In this document: positions 6,088-13,487 of the stretch, one piece after another
Position numbering within the stretch: position 1 is the stretch's first letter
Layout: every line of letters begins with the position of its first letter
Virus record (IMG/VR): IMGVR_UViG_3300008108_000033
Span: 1-64,000 of that record
Source of the DNA: a virus
Reading direction: 5' to 3' (one strand)
DNA length: 64,000 nucleotides
Notes under the pieces: generated by a model
Seen by the model: the letters and a program-made list of their open reading frames with translations, nothing else
Databases searched by the model: none
Told to the model about the DNA's origin: nothing
Made by a program: the position numbers and the translations under genes

Positions 6088-6780
6088 ATGTATATCGAGA
6101 AATTGAAATTCGGCAAATGGTTAGCCGAGTTTAACTTGGGAACACTTGAAACTGAGCTTGTAGATAGCAAGCCGATTGAGTCCTTATATGCTAAAGCTAA
6201 AAATGCAGTGGATTTGGTCAGAAAATACGATCAAGCAGAGGGTGAGCATAATTGGTTGAAAAAGCGAGTTGGGTGGCAAGGGCCAAGAAATGATTTTGGT
6301 TACTTGTTAAACATAAGCACAATAGCACCTCTGGCTGGCACAATATACGGACTTTTTAATAGCAAAGAAAATCAAAGAGTACTCGACAGAGATGTTCGCA
6401 AGTATCCTGTAACATTCAAATCTAATAGGCCTTTGACTGGAGAAGAGAAGCATCAGGAAGATGTTTTAAAAAACATAGCATTTAATGTTATGAAAAAGCA
6501 ATATCCAGATATAGACCCTAATAAAATACATGATAGTGCAGTTATCCACGTAAATGTTCCTCATATAATCAACACTATGAAACAGCGCGGACTAACAGGA
6601 GAGGAACTTGAACGGGCTATAATAAAAGAAATAGCAAGCACTATAGTTCATGAATCTACACATCAACTTGAAAGAACATGGATGGGTACAACCGACGAGA
6701 GTGGTCCGAGAGAAGCTGAAAAGCGCTTCTTGAATTGGCTAGAAAGAAACCCTGCTTTAATCATGGCGGCGGCGAAATGA
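6088..6780 (+). CDS. HExxH zinc metallopeptidase with capsid-targeting-like N-terminus
   Basis: The protein has 230 residues. The start contains F8-G-K-W11-L12-A13-E14, a targeting-like motif with an (L/I)xE site. A hydrophobic stretch (residues 73-90) follows. Near the C-terminus is a zinc-peptidase motif H188-E-S-T-H192, with E209 or E211 in REAEKRF as a plausible third ligand. The family is not identified. The leader suggests packaging in the head and delivery with DNA. The frame ends in ATGA, shared with the next start, so the two are translationally coupled. Peptidase activity is inferred from the motif only. Confidence 0.75.
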   Translation: MYIEKLKFGKWLAEFNLGTLETELVDSKPIESLYAKAKNAVDLVRKYDQAEGEHNWLKKRVGWQGPRNDFGYLLNISTIAPLAGTIYGLFNSKENQRVLDRDVRKYPVTFKSNRPLTGEEKHQEDVLKNIAFNVMKKQYPDIDPNKIHDSAVIHVNVPHIINTMKQRGLTGEELERAIIKEIASTIVHESTHQLERTWMGTTDESGPREAEKRFLNWLERNPALIMAAAK

Positions 6781-7058
6781 CACTCGGCGACTTATGCGAA
6801 GTGAAAGTTAATTTTCCCGACGCTGATTTCTGGATTCAGCGAAGAGGTACTCCAGAAAATGTTGGTAAGGTCAGTATGGACTTTGACAAAGAAAAAATAG
6901 GAATCAAGGTAAAGGACCCGACTGTTCTGATGCCAAGATACTTATATTATGTCATGATGAACCTGTATAACAAAGGATTTTATAGAGATAAGATGCAAGG
7001 CGCAACTGCTTTGCAGCATATTAAAAGTTCGGACATTAGAAACATACCTGTTGGATAG
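6777..7058 (+). CDS. Stand-alone HsdS-like half target-recognition domain
   Basis: The protein has 93 residues; the start at 6777 overlaps the previous stop in ATGA. The sequence follows the pattern of a type I restriction specificity subunit half-domain: LGDLCEVK at the start, then MPRYLYYVM, then GATALQHIKSSDIRNIPV. A full HsdS has two such domains and is over 350 residues, so this is a single minimal copy. No HsdM or HsdR is nearby. It may bind DNA as a dimer or interfere with host restriction complexes; both are inference. Confidence 0.7.
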   Translation: MTLGDLCEVKVNFPDADFWIQRRGTPENVGKVSMDFDKEKIGIKVKDPTVLMPRYLYYVMMNLYNKGFYRDKMQGATALQHIKSSDIRNIPVG

Positions 7059-7066
7059 GAGAAAAA

Positions 7067-7627
7067 ATGGAAGAAGAATTATTGGGATATTACGAAAGTC
7101 AAGAGGGTTCGCGCCCCATGAATCTAATTACAGAAAATGTAGTTTTGTCTGAGAATCTTCAATATCACATGGAAAATCAGATGAGTCTATCTAATTCTGT
7201 ATTTAGGCTTGGTTCTGATGCATGGTGCGAATTAGTTAATGAGATGAGAGGCCTTTGGGAAAAGGGCATGCTTCAGGTGAATGAGAATGACGAGTTTATT
7301 CTTATGACTGAAGCTGGGCGCACTGGTGTTTATCAGGGAAAGACTGTAAAGCTAGATAGCCCTAAAAGACAAACTGGCGGCAGAAAGAAATTCGTGGTAT
7401 TTGTTAATAGTGGCCGCAAGAATGCAGACGGTCGCGTTGTTGCAAAGAAGATTCAGTGGGGAGATCCTAAACTTAGCGTTAAAAATAAAGACCCGAAGAG
7501 AGCTAAAAGTTTTAGGGCACGTCATAAATGTGCGCAGGCACATGACAGAATGACACCAAAATGGTGGGCCTGCAATGTTGGCCGTTATGCCAAGCAGCTT
7601 GGTCTTAGTTCTAGTGCATCTTGGTAA
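7067..7627 (+). CDS. Conserved phage protein with FRARHKC zinc-finger-like C-terminus
   Basis: The protein has 186 residues with a good Shine-Dalgarno site (GGAG). The N-terminal part includes FRLGSDAWCELVNE and a Gly-rich GRTGVYQGKTVKLD segment. The C-terminal part contains KIQWGDPKLSVKNKDPKRAK and FRARHKCAQAHDRMTPKWWAC, a motif I recall from many large-phage proteins in head-assembly neighbourhoods. The cysteines and histidine could bind metal. The precise role is unknown; a head-core or assembly role is possible. Confidence 0.65.
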   Translation: MEEELLGYYESQEGSRPMNLITENVVLSENLQYHMENQMSLSNSVFRLGSDAWCELVNEMRGLWEKGMLQVNENDEFILMTEAGRTGVYQGKTVKLDSPKRQTGGRKKFVVFVNSGRKNADGRVVAKKIQWGDPKLSVKNKDPKRAKSFRARHKCAQAHDRMTPKWWACNVGRYAKQLGLSSSASW

Positions 7628-7638
7628 GGGGGATAAAT

Positions 7639-7767
7639 ATGTTTGATAATTTAGTTTTCTTTTTGGCTGGTTTAGTAGTTGGCTGGAACGTATTGCCTCA
7701 GCCACAGTGGGTAAAAGCCATGTATGATTTTGTTGTTTACAAAATCAAAAGTTGGGCTGCTCCTTAA
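7639..7767 (+). CDS. 42-residue membrane protein
   Basis: This short frame has a good ribosome site (AAGGGGG, 6 nt before the ATG). It encodes MFDNLVFFLAGLVVGWNVLP followed by a polar tail. One hydrophobic segment spans residues 4-18. It fits snugly between its neighbours (stop at 7767, next ATG at 7769). Small proteins of this form occur in large phages with unknown function. Confidence 0.7.
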   Translation: MFDNLVFFLAGLVVGWNVLPQPQWVKAMYDFVVYKIKSWAAP

Positions 7768-7768
7768 A

Positions 7769-8032
7769 ATGGATAAGCCTTACGTCGAGACTGGCAATGG
7801 TAATGTTGTAGTAAGGGAGTTTAGCCCGGATGTGCCCTTTGAAGACTTAAAGTGGCACAGAGACTACGAAGATAGGAAAGTTCGTGTTTTAGAGCCGAAT
7901 GATTGGCAATATCAAGAAGACAACAAACTCCCTGTGCCTCTGGTCGGGGAGTTATTCATTCCCAGAGGTCTTTGGCATAGAGTTATAAAAGGAACTACCA
8001 AATTAAAAGTTGAGATTACAAAAATTATTTAA
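7769..8032 (+). CDS. Small cupin-like protein
   Basis: The protein has 87 residues; the ATG at 7769 follows the previous stop by one base, which suggests coupled translation. KWHRDYEDRKVRVLE and the later LFIPRGLWHRVIKGTTKLKVEI have the spacing of a one-domain cupin with His/Asp/His metal ligands. The substrate is unknown. It lies directly before the nucleotide-sugar cluster on the other strand, and its last 30 bp overlap the end of the epimerase gene. Confidence 0.6.
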   Translation: MDKPYVETGNGNVVVREFSPDVPFEDLKWHRDYEDRKVRVLEPNDWQYQEDNKLPVPLVGELFIPRGLWHRVIKGTTKLKVEITKII

Positions 8033-9082
8033 ATATTCAACTATTTTATCGGCTGCCTTGCCATCTCCATAAGGGTTTTTGTCTAGTGGAAGTTTCATAG
8101 AGCTATAAAGTTTGCTATCATTCCAAAGTTTATTAAATGTAGAACAAATAAGAGTTACGTCTGTACCAACTAATTTCCCTGCGCCCAAAGTTATAACTTC
8201 ATTTCTCTCAGTGGTATTTCTAAGAACCAAAACTGGCTTTTGAAGCGTTACACATTCTTCTTGTATTCCTCCCGAATCAGTAATTACCAGCCAAGACTGA
8301 TTTATTTTCTCAAGCATTTCACCGTAGTCAAGCGGCTCGCACAATGTTATGTTTTTAGATACTATTTCCTGATTTATTGTTTTTTTAAGCTCTGGATTAG
8401 GATGCACTGGAAATATAATCTCGATTTCGGCGTGACTCTCGCCTATCATGTTCAAAGACTTGCAAATATTTTTAATTCCTTCTCCCCAATTTTCTCTCCT
8501 ATGTGCTGTAACGATAACCGTTCTCTTTTTATGTTGCGTCAAGTTAGAAAACTTGGATTTTGCATACAAAGTTGAGTCAACTATAGTGTTGCCAGTAACC
8601 AAGATTTTGTTTGCTGGTATTCCTTCCTTGATGAGGTTATTTTTGGCTACTTCAGTTGGAGCAAAATTCATGCATGTCAATCTTGCAATTAATTCTCTGT
8701 TTTTTTCTTCCGGAAACGGTTCTTCTTGGTAAGTTCTCAGTCCAGATTCTACATGGAAGACATTCTTTTTGTTGTAGTACGCAAACAGTGCGGCACAAAG
8801 AGCGGTAGTTGTATCTCCATGCACTATTATGTTTTTAGAGGATTTGAAAATAGCCGACTCGTCAAATTTTGCCAAGATTGAACTTGTTAATTCGGACAGG
8901 CTGTTAGATTTTCTATCTAATCTCAAAAATTCGTCTGGTGTAATATCAAAAAAGCGGTATGTATCACTATTGTGTTGGCCGGAATGTATCCAACAAGGTT
9001 TCAGATCCTTATTCTTAAGTTCAAAATACACCGGAGCCAGTTTGATAATTTCCGGTCTGGTCCCGGCAACTATTGTGAACAT
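8003..9082 (-). CDS. wecB: UDP-N-acetylglucosamine 2-epimerase
   Basis: The protein has 359 residues, typical of the non-hydrolysing WecB/MnaA type. Recognisable motifs in order are GTRPEIIKLAPV at the N-terminus, HSGQHNSDTY, VHGDTTTALCAA, HVESGLRT, FPEEKNRELIARL, the sugar-nucleotide region ITDSGGIQEEC, and LRNTTERNE. It should convert UDP-GlcNAc to UDP-ManNAc, a precursor of ManNAc-containing surface polymers and of nonulosonic acids. It follows a methyltransferase gene with a 13-bp overlap and a GT32 gene, so it belongs to a three-gene sugar operon. The 3' end overlaps the convergent cupin-like gene. Confidence 0.93.
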   Translation of the reverse strand: MFTIVAGTRPEIIKLAPVYFELKNKDLKPCWIHSGQHNSDTYRFFDITPDEFLRLDRKSNSLSELTSSILAKFDESAIFKSSKNIIVHGDTTTALCAALFAYYNKKNVFHVESGLRTYQEEPFPEEKNRELIARLTCMNFAPTEVAKNNLIKEGIPANKILVTGNTIVDSTLYAKSKFSNLTQHKKRTVIVTAHRRENWGEGIKNICKSLNMIGESHAEIEIIFPVHPNPELKKTINQEIVSKNITLCEPLDYGEMLEKINQSWLVITDSGGIQEECVTLQKPVLVLRNTTERNEVITLGAGKLVGTDVTLICSTFNKLWNDSKLYSSMKLPLDKNPYGDGKAADKIVEYLNNFCNLNF

Positions 9083-9678
9083 TTTCTGATTACCAAATAT
9101 CCAACATAAAACTCAGTTGGCAGATTTATTACGCGGTCGGGCAATCTCGAATTCCTAGGATTTAGCCTAGTAAGGCAATGTTTGATTTTTTGCCCCAAAT
9201 ACTTCTCTATTTCTGTAAGTTGTAGTCCGGGGTAATCGAAAGTTGCTATAAATACACCATTTTCAGTCAGTTGCTCCAGATGATTTTCAAGAACCTCGAT
9301 ATGGTTATGCCTGACCTCTTCTAAAGTTGAAATATTTAAAACAATATCAAAATGATTCTTCATAGAATCTCTTGGCGGTGTTGTAATATCCCATACTGAG
9401 CAATTATAAAGTGTTGATGGGGTAATATCAGAGTGATATACATTTTTGTATTCTAGGTCTAGGCATGTTTTGAATATTACATGCATATCTCTAAATCCCC
9501 AAGAACAATTATGTATTTTTGGGTTTTTGATACCAGAATTTTTGATTTCATCCAAAACAAAAGGATATTCGTATATGCGGGACCAGCATATTTCATGCTG
9601 AAATAGCATATTTGTTGGATCTTCATTCGAAAAGAACGCGAATTTTTCTATTTTAAAATTTTCTTTTAACTTCTTCAT
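9070..9678 (-). CDS. SAM-dependent methyltransferase-like protein
   Basis: The protein has 202 residues. The core resembles class I methyltransferases: KNVYHSDITPS with an acidic residue at the end of a strand, then FDIVLNISTLEEVRHNHIE (motif IV region), then LTENGVFIATFDYPG. The usual glycine-rich motif I is weak (SWGFRDMHVI). Its position between the GT32 and epimerase genes suggests sugar or glycan methylation. It overlaps the GT32 gene by 26 bp and the epimerase by 13 bp. Confidence 0.7.
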   Translation of the reverse strand: MKKLKENFKIEKFAFFSNEDPTNMLFQHEICWSRIYEYPFVLDEIKNSGIKNPKIHNCSWGFRDMHVIFKTCLDLEYKNVYHSDITPSTLYNCSVWDITTPPRDSMKNHFDIVLNISTLEEVRHNHIEVLENHLEQLTENGVFIATFDYPGLQLTEIEKYLGQKIKHCLTRLNPRNSRLPDRVINLPTEFYVGYLVIRKCSQ

Positions 9679-10306
9679 TGTTTGGTATCCACAATCCAGA
9701 GAAATGGTGAAAAGCTACCGGATTAACATCGGTTTTTGTAGCGCAGAAAACATTGCTTGGGTATAGAGTTAAATCAAAACCTTCATGGTACTGATATGTG
9801 TTGTTATTAAATATATTATTCGCAAACAGCATATTTGAAATCCATTCGGTGTTTGGAATGTGGCATATTTGTTTTGGGTCTAGCTGTTCGTACGCCGAAA
9901 TTAGCAGTTGAGTAAATTTGTGATTTGGTTGCGCGGCCATGACTGCAGTTATTGGCATAAATCTGCCAAAGAAATTCTCAAAGCCGGAAACCCAGCCGTG
10001 CTTCAGATATTCATCGGGAGCCCTGACAAATTCATTGTCAGTGTCAAAACACCATCCGCCTTCTTTTTCTAAAACCAAGAGTTTGGCCAAGTCGGATAGC
10101 TGCGCATATATTTTGTTGCTTAGTGCGTAATCAACGAATTTGTCTAATGTTGGTCTTTTTGCAACTAGACTCTTGAAATCTTTTTCGTCCCATATTTTGA
10201 ATTGGTAATTATTTAAAACTTTTTTATTTTGTTCTAAACAATATGATTCCTTTGGTGGCATTTGCTTGCCACCAAACCAAAATATATTAGCTTTTTTAGG
10301 AATCAT
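9653..10306 (-). CDS. Glycosyltransferase, GT32-like (DXD sugar-binding)
   Basis: The protein has 217 residues. It starts IPKKANIFWFGGKQMP, the typical first strand of this family. The diagnostic AQLSDLAKLLVLEKEGGWCF then runs into D88-T-D90, the metal and nucleotide-sugar binding DXD. Similar small transferases modify lipopolysaccharide or capsule; here the target could equally be the virion. SD-like AAGAGG precedes the ATG and is the right arm of an inverted repeat. First gene of the sugar operon. Confidence 0.85.
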   Translation of the reverse strand: MIPKKANIFWFGGKQMPPKESYCLEQNKKVLNNYQFKIWDEKDFKSLVAKRPTLDKFVDYALSNKIYAQLSDLAKLLVLEKEGGWCFDTDNEFVRAPDEYLKHGWVSGFENFFGRFMPITAVMAAQPNHKFTQLLISAYEQLDPKQICHIPNTEWISNMLFANNIFNNNTYQYHEGFDLTLYPSNVFCATKTDVNPVAFHHFSGLWIPNNEEVKRKF

Positions 10307-10312
10307 TATTTG

Positions 10313-10336
10313 GCCTCTTGTACAATTATAAGAGGC
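10313..10336 (-). promoter_or_regulatory. Inverted repeat with TATAAT in loop and SD in arm
   Basis: The arms GCCTCTT and AAGAGGC are separated by 10 nt containing TATAAT in minus sense. The AAGAGG arm is the ribosome site of the GT32 gene. If transcription starts after TATAAT, only the right arm enters the mRNA; from an upstream promoter the hairpin would hide the ribosome site. Confidence 0.4.
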
Positions 10337-10343
10337 TTAAAGT

Positions 10344-10934
10344 TTATTTTTTGATTTTGATTTTTAAATCTTCACATCGAAGCATTTCTATCTCTGCGCC
10401 GTAATGGGGATGATATTCGTATATTTTACCAGAAGGGGTTTTGACCTTTATATTGTTGCCACTTCTTTTAATCGATTCAACTAGTATTTTTCTTGTTGTT
10501 CCATTTGCAATCAACTGTCTTTTTTCGTTGATGCTACCAGAACCTAGGAAATAGTTGCTTTCAGCGGCTTGCAGTCCGCCCATAAGCTTGCTCATATCAA
10601 ATCCAGCCGAATGTTTTTGCATAGGTGCAACTATTTCGATGTCAACATTTTCTTCTGGAGAATGTGGTTCTCCGCCGCCGCAACCACAGCCAGCGTGATC
10701 TTGGTCATACATAAGAGCGTCTCTTACGCTGGCCAAGGCATTTTTCGCTGTGCTGATTTTATCTTCGATCCAGCTTTCAATATCGTCATGTTCGTCAATA
10801 AGAGGAATGATTTCATCTAAGGCGTGTTTAATAGCATGTAGGTTTCTGGCAACCATGTAGCTGCCTTCTTTTTCGCCCTCTGTATGACCGCATTCTTTAT
10901 ATTTTTTCATAACTTTACGGCAAAGCCGCCCCAT
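10344..10934 (-). CDS. Hypothetical protein with a CGCGGG motif
   Basis: The protein has 196 residues; the ATG at 10934 is preferred over an upstream in-frame alternative. A helical N-terminal half contains IESWIEDKISTAKNALASVR, a stretch I associate with large aquatic phages. A Cys/Gly/His motif (HAGCGCGGGEPH) follows, then a C-terminal module resembling a small SH3-like domain (NNIKVKTPSGKIYEYHPHYG). TATAAT lies 10 nt before the ATG with no Shine-Dalgarno site. Role unknown. Confidence 0.65.
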   Translation of the reverse strand: MGRLCRKVMKKYKECGHTEGEKEGSYMVARNLHAIKHALDEIIPLIDEHDDIESWIEDKISTAKNALASVRDALMYDQDHAGCGCGGGEPHSPEENVDIEIVAPMQKHSAGFDMSKLMGGLQAAESNYFLGSGSINEKRQLIANGTTRKILVESIKRSGNNIKVKTPSGKIYEYHPHYGAEIEMLRCEDLKIKIKK

Positions 10935-10961
10935 AATATACAAAATTATATATCACAAGGT

Positions 10962-11606
10962 TTACTTTTTCTTAACTTCTATTTCCTTGCCGTTGAGAGT
11001 GAAAGACTGGGAAAGTCTAACGCTTGTAATAAGTTGCGGCACACCTATGTGATTACATATGTTGTGTTTTTTAGCTGTTCTTGCATTCATAAAAATATCT
11101 GCATGGTTATGTTTGTGGAGCATTTCTAGGAAATAGTCTTCCTTTTTGCCTATGTTTTTTGCTGCCAGTTTAAAAATCAAATTATTTAATCTGTCTGTTT
11201 CATGCGCGTCTGATTTGATTTCTTCTACTTTTCCAAAGTTAAACGAGCTTACCTCGTGTATCATCAATGTTGCGTGCTCAGACATGAATCTGAGGTTTTC
11301 GTGCCCAAACATGAATAGCATAGCTCCGCAGCTCATTGCTTTGCCGTTGCAAATTGTTGCAATAGGCACCGGACTGCTTTGAAATAACGATATTAGTTCC
11401 AGCAAAGTGTAAACTTCACCGCCATATGAATCGATAACAACAGGAATTACTTTTGGATTAGAACTTAGAGCTTTATTAAATTCTTCATTGAAGTGTTCGA
11501 GCATTTCCGTATCAAATGCCTTGCTTAATCTAATTAAGGGCACTTCAATCCCCAAATCTGAAAGCTTGCAGCGAATATTCTTGTCTATGTCAACATAATT
11601 TTTCAT
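10962..11606 (-). CDS. ClpP-like serine protease
   Basis: The protein has 214 residues, about the length of ClpP. The fold signature is present: VVIDSYGGEVYTLLELI, the nucleophile in GKAMS92CGAMLF, MIH117EVSS and a candidate aspartate D170 in HADIFMNARTAKKH, so the Ser-His-Asp triad seems complete. It could act as a head-maturation protease, as ClpP-type proteases do in some phages, or degrade or reprogramme host proteins. No capsid gene is adjacent. Its ribosome site lies in an inverted repeat at 11613-11632. Confidence 0.88.
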   Translation of the reverse strand: MKNYVDIDKNIRCKLSDLGIEVPLIRLSKAFDTEMLEHFNEEFNKALSSNPKVIPVVIDSYGGEVYTLLELISLFQSSPVPIATICNGKAMSCGAMLFMFGHENLRFMSEHATLMIHEVSSFNFGKVEEIKSDAHETDRLNNLIFKLAAKNIGKKEDYFLEMLHKHNHADIFMNARTAKKHNICNHIGVPQLITSVRLSQSFTLNGKEIEVKKK

Positions 11607-11612
11607 GATTTT

Positions 11613-11632
11613 CTCCTATAGAATTATAGGAG
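11613..11632 (-). promoter_or_regulatory. Perfect inverted repeat covering the SD of the ClpP-like gene
   Basis: The arms CTCCTATA and TATAGGAG have a 4-nt spacer. In minus sense the right arm carries AGGAG, 7 nt before the ATG, and the left arm carries the start of TATAAT. It could be a promoter with mirrored arms or an mRNA hairpin that masks the ribosome site. Confidence 0.45.
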
Positions 11633-11642
11633 TTAACATTTA

Positions 11643-12935
11643 TTAAACCATGTTTTTATCAATTACTTGATGAAAAGCATTCGGCGATCCGAGCAAATCT
11701 AAAAATTGTCTAATAATGTTTTTGCCCATGTTAATAGGTTTGCTGAAAAGGTCATCTATTACGTGCTGGTTTTTATTGCCAGACCTTACTAATCTTCCAA
11801 GTCTCAACAAGAATTGTACGTTTTCAGCATCCAAATGTGAAAAGCCAAGTGTCTTCAAAACTTTTTCTACTTCGAATGGGTCGTTGCCCATAAGTGTCAT
11901 GGCTGTGGCTATGATTCTATTATTAGGAACTTTGGTACAGTCTACTTTATCACACATGTCATGAAATTCCATGCGCGGGAATATTTTGCCCAATAACTTA
12001 GCTTTTTTGAGGTTATTTATATATTTTGCAACTGGAACCTCTGGATTTTCAATTGCAGCCACGAACATTTTTTTCAGTATTTTGTCGTCATAGTCGTCGT
12101 GTTGGAATTCCAAAATTTCATCCAATAAATCTTTGCTTAAGTTGCCATTTTTGGCAAATCTGGCTGATACGCTGCAAAGGTTGAATGGCAAGTATGGATT
12201 TCTGCCGAACGCAAGTTGTGGCTTCCTAATAAGTTGCACAATACCTGATTTCAAGTCGTGCATTCCACCTTGTGGATCTATTAGCTCTCCGTTTTCACCA
12301 TCAGCATCTTTCAATTTCAAATACATGGCATTAATAGTAATGTCGCGGGTTGCCGCATCTTGAACGATACTGGTAGTGAACTTTGCCTTGAGTGGAACTA
12401 ATCCTCTATATTTTTCGTGTATGCAAAATGGAGAAATGTAAAGTTTCTGTCCATCTACTACTGCGGTGACTTCTATTTCTATACCAGATTTATCCCATCT
12501 GCTTGCATAAAAATAGTTTTTATTACCAGCGCTTTCTGGTAAATCTTTGTATTTGCCTAATAACTCAAGGTCATGTGTTTTCGGCTTGACTTCTTTGAAA
12601 TGTGCCGGTGAATCTTTGAGTATTTTTTTTGTTTCATCCGGCGAGGCATCTGTTACTAGGTCGTAGTGATGAAAAGGTTGATTTGCTAAATGATCTCTTA
12701 AACTTGCCCCACATAAATAAATCGTTTTCTTTTTCATAGTAGGCTGGACTACGCCTTTGTTTTTTTCAATCGTTGTATATCCAAGGGGTACTTCTGCGGA
12801 ATTTTCAAATGCTTCTATAACTTTTTGTAGTGCTGGATGGGATTTTGCAGAGACCAACAATGGCCCGAATTCGCCATCAGCGTCTCTTTCTTTAAGCCTA
12901 AATTTGGCTATCATAGGGAAATTTTTATCGTCCAT
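11643..12935 (-). CDS. CCA-adding enzyme / poly(A) polymerase-like nucleotidyltransferase
   Basis: The protein has 430 residues. The head-domain signature is clear: IYLCGASLRDHLANQP near residue 72, then HHYDLVTDASPDE, then TRDITINAMYLKL and LIDPQGGMHDLKSGIVQLI. The C-terminal helical half fits the neck/body region. In the family the catalytic DxD follows the first motif; here the first Asp position is His (HYD), so activity is uncertain. An ATG at 12935 with GGTGG upstream was chosen; an earlier TTG/GTG start would overlap the previous gene. Role may be tRNA end repair or another nucleotidyl transfer. Confidence 0.85.
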   Translation of the reverse strand: MDDKNFPMIAKFRLKERDADGEFGPLLVSAKSHPALQKVIEAFENSAEVPLGYTTIEKNKGVVQPTMKKKTIYLCGASLRDHLANQPFHHYDLVTDASPDETKKILKDSPAHFKEVKPKTHDLELLGKYKDLPESAGNKNYFYASRWDKSGIEIEVTAVVDGQKLYISPFCIHEKYRGLVPLKAKFTTSIVQDAATRDITINAMYLKLKDADGENGELIDPQGGMHDLKSGIVQLIRKPQLAFGRNPYLPFNLCSVSARFAKNGNLSKDLLDEILEFQHDDYDDKILKKMFVAAIENPEVPVAKYINNLKKAKLLGKIFPRMEFHDMCDKVDCTKVPNNRIIATAMTLMGNDPFEVEKVLKTLGFSHLDAENVQFLLRLGRLVRSGNKNQHVIDDLFSKPINMGKNIIRQFLDLLGSPNAFHQVIDKNMV

Positions 12936-12939
12936 TCTT

Positions 12940-13368
12940 TTATCCACCAATTAACATTTTGGAAATATAAGCAACAAGCAATGGCGCAATAATTGATGCC
13001 ATTACAAAAATTACTATATTTATATAGGTCTGAATCCTTTCTATTTTACTCTCCAATTTTTCAAAATTTGTTTTCATGGTGGCTTGTTCTTCTTGAGAAT
13101 TATCAAATTCCTCTTTGCAAGTATTCATGTCTCTCTCCATGATGATGATTTTTTGCAAAGAATTGTCTATTTTTGTGATAACGCTGTTTATGTCTTTGGC
13201 TTCTACATGAGTGAGCCTTGCGGCAAGCTCTGTATATGCCTTAGAAAGCGCTTCAAAACGTTCAGAGAGCTTGTCTTGCCCATCAGACAGATTGTCTGTG
13301 TGTGAGTCTAGTTTTTCAACTAACTGTTTGAGCAATTCTTCAGTAATATTTGGTTGTCTAGGTGCCAT
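12940..13368 (-). CDS. Coiled-coil protein with C-terminal membrane anchor
   Basis: The protein has 142 residues. Residues 10-112 are highly charged with heptad-like patterns. One hydrophobic segment (about 116-136) lies at the C-terminus, ending KMLIGG. The plan resembles phage XhlA-type hemolysin/holin-associated proteins, but a general membrane tether is also possible. TATAAATA ends 5 nt before the ATG, with no Shine-Dalgarno site. Confidence 0.65.
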   Translation of the reverse strand: MAPRQPNITEELLKQLVEKLDSHTDNLSDGQDKLSERFEALSKAYTELAARLTHVEAKDINSVITKIDNSLQKIIIMERDMNTCKEEFDNSQEEQATMKTNFEKLESKIERIQTYINIVIFVMASIIAPLLVAYISKMLIGG

Positions 13369-13487
13369 CTAACTATTTATATAAAAATATATTATTATTA
13401 ATTGAAAATGTAGTATATTTGGCACGATTATTTTGGCGCAAATTTAATAAATAAAGTAGGATTTTTTTACAGGTGCTAATTTAATAT
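13369..13487. promoter_or_regulatory. Divergent promoter region
   Basis: This 119-nt AT-rich gap separates the minus gene at 13368 from the start of the long plus-strand structural operon. It holds TATAAATA for the minus gene (13374-13381). On the plus strand it holds AATAAATAAAG (13448-13458) and AGGTG at 13471 before the ATG at 13488. No hairpin terminator is visible. Confidence 0.5.
13374..13381 (-). promoter_or_regulatory. Late-promoter-like TATAAATA 5 nt before ATG
   Basis: In minus sense TATAAATA is followed by GTTAG and the ATG of the coiled-coil membrane protein. T4 late promoters initiate about 6 nt after this box, which would place the 5' end on the A of the ATG. Confidence 0.5.
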
